Below, piece by piece: positions 56,075 to 64,000 of a stretch of DNA of 64,000 nt. The position numbers were made by a program, and so were the translations under genes. The stretch is from Meconema thalassinum (taxonomy: Eukaryota > Arthropoda > Insecta > Orthoptera > Tettigoniidae), in assembly GCA_946902985.2 (NCBI GenBank), contig OX336388.2:292804526-292868525 (forward strand), in the 5' to 3' direction. Numbering within the stretch: position 1 is the stretch's first letter; the number at the start of each line of letters is the position of its first letter. Below the pieces are notes generated by a model, which saw only the letters and a list, made by a program, of their open reading frames with translations, was not told the origin of the DNA and did not search any database.

Positions 56075-56289
56075 GAACGGTATAAGGAAATAGCAGCATT
56101 TGTTTAAGAGGGTTTGGTCTATTCCTATGCATCAGAACTAGTCAGAATATGACCTGATGCATATAGCACGAAAGAGTGAAATCAGAATTAGCGAGAGGGC
56201 TAGTAATTATTGAAGAAGAAAAGAAATAAAAGAAGGAATTAAATATGAGGTGTACATAAGGCCAGGAGAGGCACACGGCGTAGTGAGGG

Positions 56290-56385
56290 TTTGGCTTGGC
56301 GATAAGATCGAACCTGCGGCCCGCTGGGCACCATCCCGAGTAGCTCGGCCGTGGCTAACCACCCGAGCAGGTACTTAGCGTCACC
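56290..56385 (-). repeat. tRNA-like block inside the hAT element
   Basis: The minus strand reads CTCGGGTGGTTAGCCACGG as an A-box-like head and GCAGGTTCGATCTTATCG as a B-box-like end, about 55 bases apart. Probably a SINE head or tRNA relic. Confidence 0.4.
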
Positions 56386-56934
56386 GTGGGGCAAGGAGGG
56401 GATGATGAGAGTATTCTCGATTTGCTGTCGGAGTATATGAGGGCTGATTAAAGGGAAATGGTGGCTAGTTGCTGGAGAATATGGAGTATGCTAGTAAGGG
56501 CTCTATTTTGGAGTTGTGGAGCGCTTGGAGGGGAGATGGGTAAAGTGAGAAGGTATGGGATGAGTTGGCGCTTGTGTGTAAGCTGCAACTGCCTGGGTTG
56601 ATGTTTAAGGGAAGATTTATTAATGAGCTTACATCCCGCATACGAACAATCGCGAACTTATCGGCAGCCAATCACTGGCAGCCAACCAGTTGTCGCCTGG
56701 GGGCGGGGCCACTCTCGTACCGTACGTATTCGTGGAAAGACGATTCTGATTACTGGCGTATTTTTCGGGATATTTCCTTTCCCACCTGGCTCCTTCGTAA
56801 CATTACTGAATGAAAGCAAAAATTAAAGTAGGCACGCCACGGATTATAACTGTCGAAGAGTGAAGGACAGTAAGAAGGGCAAGGGCCAACAAAAGGAACA
56901 GGCGGGCCGCGGGTTGGACCACACTGGTCTACAT

Positions 56935-57429
56935 CATCCCACTTGTGTAGCATCTGATTGTACCATACGTAGTCTGTTGATAATGCCTCTGCCTCTCTGT
57001 ATATTGCAGTTCCCCTTGCTAAGCGTCCCTCGAAGTAATCAATCATCATTTTCAACCACGGATCTTCGCGTTGTAGGTTGGTAAGATTCTTCAAGTCATC
57101 TAAGGTCTTCTGATCTCGATTTTCAATCTGGACAGCTAAAGTTTCCTCTTCTGTCGGATATCGGCTTAACATGTCCGGTATTACGTTCTCTTTCCCTGGA
57201 CAGTATTCTATTTCCACATTGAACTGTTGAATATACAGGGGCCTTCTTGTCAACCTCTGGCTAGACAAATCCGTCTTTAACAAAAATGTTAAAGCTTTAT
57301 GGTCTGTTCTGAGGACGATTTGAAAGCCATACACGAGTTTGCGCCAGTACTGCAATGCGTACAGAATTGCGAGCAACTCTATCTCTGTGATCGTGTAATT
57401 TTTCTCATGGGCCCTCAATCTCCTACTTA
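56935..57429 (-). pseudogene. pol: Gypsy RNase H C-terminal part and linker (fragment 1b)
   Basis: Reads HEKNYTITEIELLA (catalytic Glu), LRTDHKALTFLL (catalytic Asp) and CPGKENVIPDMLSR, the end of RNase H, then a linker up to the hAT insertion site. It is one base out of phase with the preceding RT frame: a single-base loss near 57430 in a CCTTTATA context separates the two. Confidence 0.85.
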
Positions 57430-59217
57430 TAAAGGCAATAAAACTTTCTCCTCAGGCTTATCAACATTTTCTTGGAACAGCATCGCTCCTATCCCAACAA
57501 GTGATGCATCCGTCTGTATTATGAACTTCTGGGTATAATCAGGGTATCCCAGCTTCACGTATTCCAAAAGCATTGTCTTTGACCTCACGAATTCTTCTTG
57601 GCATTGCTCCGTCCAATTCCACCTGCCGCCTTTCTTCAATAGATCCTGCAGGGGTGCCACAGTTGAAGTATAGTTTGGGCAGTGGTTAGCAAAGAATCCA
57701 ACTACTCCCAAATACTGTCGGACGTGCTTAACTTTCGTGGGTCGAGGAAATTTTCGAATTACCTCAAATTTCTCTGGGTTTGGCTTAACTCCATTTTCAT
57801 CGATAACGTGCCCTAGGAATTTAACTTCTCTCTGACAGAAGTGCGATTTCTTGATATTAACCTTAAAATTAGCTTCTCTGAGGTTATCCAGCAACTTCTT
57901 CAGGTCTCTCATATGCTCCTCCAGAGATTCTGATGTGAGTAGAATGTCGTCTACGTATCTGATGGTACTCTCTTTAACATCATCTGATAGATTGCGATCT
58001 AACGCTCTTATCAAAGCTGAACCAGCTGTTTTCAAACCAAAAGGTAATCTTGAAAATGTGTATGTATGTTGATCAAACATAAATCCTGTCAATAGACTCG
58101 TTATCTTCTCCAATTCAAGATGGTGAAAGCTCGACGTAATATCTAAATTTGTAAATATGGTCTTCCCTTTAAATTTTCTGAGGATTTCTTTGATAGGTGG
58201 TACTTGGTTGAACTCCGGTATTACCTTCATATTTAAATGCCTCAAATCCAGGCATACTCTGACAGTCCCGTCTGTCTTAGGTACGATTACCAATAGGCTT
58301 ACATAAGGCGTAGGTGTTTTCTCAATAACACCGGCCTCCAACATCTCCTGAATTGCTTCTTTGACCTTAGCATAGTGCTTTTCGGCTATAGGGTAGGGTT
58401 TCTGCCTAAATGGTGTCCAGTCGTTAACTTGGAATGCATAAGTGAAGTTCTTTATACGACCAGGTCTCGAGTCAAAGACTTCCTTCTGTTCCAATAACAA
58501 TTTCTTTAAATTTTCTTTATCTCTTGGACCAAGTTTTGCTTCTTCTAGTTTTCCCGAAATATGTTCCAGATCGGGTTCCAGATCTTTCTCCATGTCTGCG
58601 GCTAGTGTTTTCAGTTCATCTTCTAACTGATCGATAGCTAACACTTCCTCCTCAGCCATGTCTCTGTATGTATGCCATACTTGTTCATCTGTGCCTGGTT
58701 CATTCTGTTTGAGTGAGACCTCTAAGTCTTCAGCTTCCTCGTCCACACGGAACATAACTCCGTCCTGTGATAGGTCTATTACCACTCTGTATTCCCTTAT
58801 AAACTCTGCCCCAATAATAAGGTTAAAAGGCAATTTGTTTACTAGTAGAAAACTCTGTGAAAAAATAGAGCCTCCTATCTGTAAATCTAGGAATACCTGA
58901 TATTTGCATATCATCGTCTTGTCAGGAATGACACCTTTTATTTTGACACTTGAGATAGGTATTTTCAAAACATTTTCTCTCTGCGCTATCTCATTATACA
59001 AAGCTTGTGTCATAAGACACACCGTTGAACCCGTGTCTAACCGACTTCTTATCTTCAACCCTGCCACTCTTACTATAATAATGGGCAATTCTCTTTTGAT
59101 CATGACCTGTGATCCTCCTGTATCCTCGATTAATTCTTCCGGTTTGGCTATCCAATTAATAATGTTGAACGCCTTCCATCCATCACTTTCAAATTCTTCT
59201 AATTTTGGAGTTTTTTT
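57427..59217 (-). pseudogene. pol: Gypsy protease, RT and start of RNase H (fragment 1a)
   Basis: Open in the -1 frame relative to gag from the slippery run at 59211-59218. The ATG at 59103 is internal. Retropepsin RSRLDTGSTVCL has an intact Asp. RT blocks follow: VCLDLRHLN, FTNLDITSSFHHL, FSRLPFGLKTAG and YVDD (plus 57946-57957). RNase H begins with IIQTDASLVGIGAML. The frame ends early at 57427 through a frameshift inside RNase H. It is disabled only by that frameshift and later breaks. Confidence 0.88.
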
Positions 59218-60336
59218 TCTACAGCGCCAGTCCCGTTAGAGTTTCTTCTCTCCTGTTCACTGCGCTGTAACTCCAAACTTTTGGCTCCGTCTCCATATAT
59301 GTCTGGTGACGTCCTATTTTGCATAGCTCCTTGCCAGCGGACTTGCTGCTTCTGGGGTTCTTCTCCCCTTTCATTGAGGTATTGCAATGAAGCGTGATAA
59401 CGTTCCTCTACCTCGTCATCAAAGTTACGCCTTCTTTCCTGAGGTCTCCAATTCCGATTGTTGCCTTCTTGGCCATTGTTACCTCCATTATTTTGGTACG
59501 GTCTACCCCTTGTATTCTGTTGATTCCAAGAATGTCGGCCTCCTCTTCCTCTACCAGCAATTCCTTTGTACTTCGGTTGCCACCTTCTGGGTTCATGTTC
59601 CCATTGACGTCCGTTGGAATCTAACGTTTCAGTGCTAGTAGCTTTATTATTTTTTGGAGCTTTATACTGGTCAGTCTGCGTGTTGGTCACGTGTACCTGT
59701 TCCACGGTTCGACTCTGACGCATAGTATTGGATGTCGTGAGGTCCAGTTGCCTAAGGAATGCCTCCATTTCCATTGCGGTTTTTGCATTTGCCGAAATCA
59801 GCAGCCTTTGGATTTCATAAGGAAGTTGTTTGGCAATAGCAATACATAGCTCCAGCTCGCTAGGTTTCTGGTCAAGTTCCTTAAACCGACATATCTGAGA
59901 TATGAAGAATTCAGCGTACTTCGTTGGATTGTTGGTGCTGTATCTTTTCGAGTACAAATCCAATCGTAAATTCTGTTGGGTCATCGGATCCCAGTATCTC
60001 TTCAGAAAAGCTTCCCGGAACTCTTCGACTGTATCGAAGGTATAACGGAAACTGCGAAACCATAACGCACATTCTCCCTCCGTTAGTTTCTCTATGGCTC
60101 GTAGCCTGCGCTCTTGTGGTATCCGCGCATCGTTTAAATATTCGGACACTTCTTTCAACCAATACTTCGGTGTCATATTGCAATGGCTACCTGAAAATGT
60201 TCTTGGTTTGTCTTCGCTTGCTCTAATTACATTTATAACTTGGTTGTGAATAGAATTTTCATGCGGCGTAGAAGCTGCAATCGGTGCACCTGGCGTCATA
60301 TAAGTACTTTCGCCTGAGCCTGTAGCATTCTTATTA
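59199..60336 (-). pseudogene. gag: Gypsy gag, capsid and basic nucleocapsid region
   Basis: Capsid-like helical region with PRTFSGSHCNMTPKYWLKEV, LTEGECALWFRSF, FREAFLKRYWDP and AEFFISQICRFKEL, all typical of gypsy Gag. The C-terminal part is rich in R, G, N and Q (GRGRGGRHSW) without CCHC knuckles. The 5' end is cut by the Tc1 insertion: the apparent start at 60341 is inside the Tc1 end. It ends at TAG 59199-59201, just after an A8 run that forms a frameshift site. Confidence 0.85.
59210..59218 (-). promoter_or_regulatory. Canonical -1 frameshift site A_AAA_AAA_C at the gag-pol junction
   Basis: On minus, the gag codons GAA AAA AAA CTC give the heptamer A AAA AAA. A -1 slip enters a frame open through the protease to 57427, bypassing the gag stop 10 bases later. 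Downstream RNA structure was not evaluated. Confidence 0.7.
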
Positions 60337-60338
60337 TA

Positions 60339-61803
60339 CACACATCAAAAAAAGTTTTGCATCACCTCGGTTCCAAGAGTTCCGGAACCTTTAAATACAA
60401 AGGGAATAGAGATCAACACAAACAACATTTCAGCTCGTTTTATTGCTCATGAGACCCACACATTGCATGTTGTACCATCATACAGCTAGACTTTCAGCAT
60501 TTGTGGTCCAGATTGCAGTACACACCACTACCTCTAATACCCAGTAGCACGTCCTCTTGCATTGATGCATGCCTGTATTCGTCGTGGCATACTATCCACA
60601 AGTTCATCAAGACACTGTTGGTCCAAATTGTCCCACTCCTCAACGACAATTCGGCGTAAATCTCTCAGAGTGGTTGGTGGGTCAAGACGTCCATAAACAG
60701 CCCTTTTCAACATATCCCAGGCATGTTCGATAGGGTTCATGTCTGGCGAACATGCTGGCCACTGTAGTCGAGCGATGTCGTTATCTTGAAGGAACGCATT
60801 CACAAGATGTGCACGATGAGGTCGAGAATTGTCGTCCATGAAGACAAATGCCTCTCCAATATTCTGCCGATATGGGTGCACTATGGGTCGGAGGATGTCA
60901 TTCAGGTATCGTAAAGCCGTTTCGGAGCCTTCCATGACCACCAGTGGCGTACGTCGGCCCCACATAATGCCACCCCAAAACATCAGGGAACCACCACCTT
61001 GCTGCACTCGCTGGACAGTGTGTCTAAGACGTTCAGCCTGACCAGGGTGCCTCCAAACACGTCTCCGACGATTGTCTGGTTGAAGGCATATGCGACACTC
61101 ATCGGTGAAGAGAACGTGATGCCAATTCTGTGGGGTCCATTCAGCATGTTGTTGGGCCCATCTGTACCGCGCTGCATGGTGTCGGGGTTGCAAAGCTGGA
61201 CCTCGCCATGGACGTCGGGAGTGAAGTTGCGCATCATGCAGCCTATTGCGCACAGTTTGAGTTGAAACACGACGTCCTGTGGCTGAACGAAACGCTTTAT
61301 TCAACATGGTGGCATTGCTGTCAGGGTTCCTCCGAGCGGCAATCCGTAAGTAGCGGTCATCCACTACAGTAGTAGCCCTTGGGCGGCCTGAGCGAGGCCT
61401 GTCATCGACAGTTCCTGTATCTCTGTACCTCCTCCATGTCCGAACAACATCGCTTTGGTTCACTCTGAGACGCCTGGAAACTTCCCTTGTTGAGAGCCCT
61501 TCTTGACACAAAGTAACAATGCGGACGCGATCGAACTGCGGTATTGACCTTCTAGGCATGGTAGAACTACAGACAACATGAGCAGCGTACCTTCGTCCTG
61601 GTGGAATGACTGGAACTGATCGGCTGTCGTACCCCCTCCGTCTAATAGGCCCTGCTCATGCATGGTTGTTTACATCTTTGAGCAGTTTTAGTGACATCTA
61701 TGAACAGTCAAAGGGACTGTATCTTTGATACAATATACACAGTCAACGTCTATATGCCGGAGATCTGGGAACCGAGGTGATGCAAAACTTTTTTTGATGT
61801 GTG
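60339..61803 (-). mobile_element. Complete Tc1/mariner element (1465 bp), copy 2
   Basis: Same termini and exact length as the copy at 25678-27142, in reverse orientation, flanked by TA (60337-60338 and 61804-61805). Inserted in the gypsy gag region. Confidence 0.93.
60534..61559 (-). CDS. Tc1-family transposase (DD34E), copy 2
   Basis: 341 residues, intact. Differs from the copy at 25922-26947 at four positions that I can see (MLNK for MLNN, AQLH for AQRH, TPQN for TPRN, VHPY for VQPY). The DD34E triad, AT-hook and both helix-turn-helix blocks are kept. Confidence 0.92.
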   Translation of the reverse strand: MPRRSIPQFDRVRIVTLCQEGLSTREVSRRLRVNQSDVVRTWRRYRDTGTVDDRPRSGRPRATTVVDDRYLRIAARRNPDSNATMLNKAFRSATGRRVSTQTVRNRLHDAQLHSRRPWRGPALQPRHHAARYRWAQQHAEWTPQNWHHVLFTDECRICLQPDNRRRRVWRHPGQAERLRHTVQRVQQGGGSLMFWGGIMWGRRTPLVVMEGSETALRYLNDILRPIVHPYRQNIGEAFVFMDDNSRPHRAHLVNAFLQDNDIARLQWPACSPDMNPIEHAWDMLKRAVYGRLDPPTTLRDLRRIVVEEWDNLDQQCLDELVDSMPRRIQACINARGRATGY

Positions 61804-61805
61804 TA

Positions 61806-62962
61806 GGTTGGGTTTCTAAATCTGCCCACTTGGTTTTCCTGATATCTTCCTCGCTGCCTTCACTTGACTTAGGATCTTTCATGAGGGTTTCCTCCTGTGC
61901 TATTATCCTAGTCTCCATTTGATTGTGGCGCATCTCTGCTCTTTCCAATCGAGTGATTACCTCTTTTTCTATTCTGCTAAGCCTATCCCCGTTTTCTTCT
62001 GCCACTTGAAATATTTTCTTCTTATCTTCCTTCAGGCTTTGCTTGATATGGGAGATTTCATCCTCTACATCTTCCTTTATTTGAGCAAGGGTCTTGTTGC
62101 TTGCCTCAGTCTTTTGGCCTTCTCTCACTTCGAGTTCTTCTCTCAACCCTTTAATTTCCTCTTGGATATGTCCGTTGACCTTTGATATCTCACTTCGGAC
62201 CTTAGCGATTTCCCCTCTGTTCTCTTCTTGTCTTTTGATAACGATAACAATGTCGCTTTGAATTTGGTCCAGTTCTTGATGAACTTTGCTCATCTGACCC
62301 TTTATGTTGCCTACCAGCTCTTTACTTTCGTTAGCGATAGCCTTAACCTCTCCTATTTCCTGACATTGATCTAACATGTTCTGATCCTGCTTCTTTAGAT
62401 CACCGTTAATCGCTCTAGCATAACCTTTCAACTTTTCATCCCATTTACTGTCATTTTCTTCTAATCTCTGATCTACCGTTCTAGTAAATTCTGAAAACTG
62501 TTTTGCTTGGCGTTCGAGATTCGCCTCATTTTGGATTTGAATATCCTTAATGTCATTATACAGCGCATCTAACCTACTGTTCGTTTCATCCTGCACGTGG
62601 TTACATGCCTGTAAATTACTTTCAAGTTTGGCTTCTATCGCCTCGAAACGCTTATCGGTCTTAACCTGCATTTCTGATATAATGCTTACAACGGTTTCAG
62701 TTACTTCGGTCTTAATTGTTTCTTGCATTTGACCTAGCTTAGCATTTATTTCTGCCTTATTTGCATCCAATCGGTTGTTTATTTCAACCTGATTATTATT
62801 CATTGCAACCTGGTTTGCATTAATTGCCACCTGATTGGCGTCTAAACGATTATTTATTTCATCCTGGAAGGCCTTGGCTTCCAGCTTATTCTGTTCATTA
62901 ACAGCGTCAAAATGCTGTTTTAGCTCTGCAATCCCCTGCAAAATTCCCTCCGTACCAGCCAT
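61806..62962 (-). pseudogene. Coiled-coil N-terminal ORF of the minus-strand gypsy
   Basis: Begins MAGTEGILQG at an ATG (62962) and is almost entirely heptad-like, rich in E, K, Q, N and I/L. It includes short repeats (ANQVAINANQVAMNNNQVEI). The last native residues are KWADLETQP; the ORF then runs into Tc1 sequence. The capsid frame beyond the Tc1 is one base out of phase (-1), so this is either a separate ORF, a gag N-terminus with a lost base, or a frameshift product. I see no standard slippery heptamer in the ~60-base overlap. Function probably Gag assembly; inferred. Confidence 0.6.
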
Positions 62963-63913
62963 TCGTACTACAATTCACTTTGAGATATAGGCAGGCTTCC
63001 TGGATACATGTGTGGATTCGTTTTGAAGAGAAATACAAGACACTGTACACATATTGTAAGATTGTACTTAAAATTTGGATTTTAGGATAAATTGTGGATT
63101 GGGTGCGTAGCGCTCATACCCTTGGGTAATTCTCTTCTCAATACAGAGATTCTGCGTTACTTCAAAAGCCTACTGTACTAAAAAATCACTCAAACACAGT
63201 TTGAGGCAAAAAAAATAATTATTATGGTTTTCCCCATGAAATACCATATAAAATCTATGGGGTTACCCTAAATCCCATAAGCTCCACAAACCTGGGCGCC
63301 ATGATAAATAAAAAGAGCACATGCGCTTATGGAGACCTGTATTTTAAACTGGCCCCACGTATCAGCGACATGCTAAATAAGAAGATGGGTCTTACCATGT
63401 TTTATAAATGAAGGACAGGTCGTGCAATGCCAAGATATACTTATTGCACTAATTAGGCGATTCCACGATAGAATAATACCGCCCCATGTTACCTGGATCA
63501 TGGTAAGTATAAGGTGTTTATCAAAATTTATATTGTTTGTATCGGAGCTTAGCTAAGGTTAGGTGCGGTCATTCCCCTAATTCATTTTATTCGTTAAGTT
63601 AATAGAGTTGTTTACACTAGATCTTGACCGACTTAAGTTGTACCTTTAGCTCAAATCACTGTACAGGACATCAAATCCCATGTACCCATGTGATTAATTT
63701 CCATGGAAAACATGCTTCTGCCTCCAGCCAGCATCAGTCCTGAGGCGTGTACCGTCCTCCGTTTTTGATCTGAGACTAAAAGGTATCAACTCTACAATAA
63801 TAAAGCACAACTCTATTCTAAAGCCTTTAATTAATCTCTAAATCATGGCTTCAAACAAACAAAAACACAATCCCAACAATATAACACAAAACAATGCAAA
63901 ATTACTCCTACAA
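62963..63913 (-). other. 5' leader of the minus-strand gypsy
   Basis: No gene. It lies between the coiled-coil ORF and the 5' LTR. On minus, TGGATTGTAGGAG directly follows the LTR match and could contain a primer-binding site, since it starts with TGG; the matching tRNA was not identified. Confidence 0.45.
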
Positions 63914-64000
63914 TCCACTAATATTCGCACTTTATCCTAGCAAATCCAAATGATTATTCATTCATTTACCATGAGATTGACATCACAATTCATTCTCAAG
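63914..64000 (-). repeat. Start of the 5' LTR of the minus-strand gypsy (cut by window)
   Basis: 86 of 87 bases equal 48578-48664. Only the inner edge of this LTR is in the window. Confidence 0.85.

Larger units (their letters stand above)
53563..56926 (-). mobile_element. Complete hAT transposon with 8-bp target duplication
   Basis: Ends CAGGGTGGTCCAACC (left) and, reverse complemented, CAGTGTGGTCCAACCCGCGG (right). The flanks are identical GTCTACAT (53555-53562 and 56927-56934), the 8-bp duplication expected of hAT. It is 3364 bp with one intact transposase on minus, plus a noncoding part holding a 173-bp duplication and a tRNA-like block. Inserted inside the gypsy pol frame. Confidence 0.93.
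48578..64000 (-). mobile_element. Large Ty3/gypsy retrotransposon (5' LTR cut by window edge)
   Basis: Terminal sequence at 48578-48664 matches 63914-64000 at 86 of 87 bases in the same orientation, as expected of LTRs. Between them, read right to left on the minus strand, are a leader, a coiled-coil ORF, gag, pol with protease, RT, RNase H and integrase, and a 3' region. Foreign insertions are a Tc1 (60339-61803) and a hAT (53563-56926). Pol carries two frameshifts. The high LTR identity over the visible part suggests the integration is not ancient. Confidence 0.85.

Noticed and set aside
60341..60341. Gag start codon at this position
   Set aside because: It is a GTG made by the end of the inserted Tc1, not the native start.

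Overview
This is nuclear DNA of an animal, almost certainly an insect. The evidence is a dense nest of animal-type transposons (Ty3/gypsy, Tc1/mariner, hAT, P-element, RTE-like LINEs, tRNA-derived SINEs), microsatellites and AT-rich intergenic DNA, with no bacterial or viral gene order. The SINE tails look like ones I associate with polyneopteran insects (stick insects, orthopterans), but that is a weak guess. I found no convincing host gene, rRNA or true tRNA gene. Nearly every recognisable coding stretch belongs to a mobile element.

Layout. 1-6436 (+) is a Ty3/gypsy element that enters from the left edge. Its gag is broken, and its pol is one long frame with an OTU-type cysteine protease domain ahead of retropepsin, RT, RNase H and integrase; the retropepsin catalytic Asp is changed to Gly. 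6437-8900 is its noncoding 3' region with tRNA-like relics. About 9030-12990 and 16750-22440 are two diverged, same-orientation copies of a roughly 4.1-4.2 kb noncoding repeat rich in hairpins. It carries an array of covarying hairpins, a conserved leader with a splice-donor-like site, and a poly(A) signal displayed in a hairpin loop. Between the copies lies a P-element relic with a THAP domain (14935-16445).

22.4-48.6 kb is a patchwork. It holds eight copies of a family with hairpin termini (Helentron/HINE-like) that share ends but carry three core types, an intact Tc1 element, a hAT MITE, a foldback element with SINEs nested in it, a mariner relic, LINE fragments in both orientations, several SINEs, a 46-bp minisatellite, and a TATA box followed by three perfect hairpins (43865-43940).

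48578 to beyond the right edge is one large Ty3/gypsy element on the minus strand, flanked by matching LTR sequence (48578-48664 equals 63914-64000 with one mismatch). Its order, right to left, is coiled-coil ORF, gag, a canonical A_AAA_AAA -1 frameshift site, then pol. It was hit twice: a complete hAT transposon with an intact transposase and 8-bp target duplication sits in the RNase H-integrase linker, and a second 1465-bp Tc1 copy sits in gag. The near-identical Tc1 pair and the intact hAT are the youngest insertions; the P element, mariner and LINE pieces are old relics.
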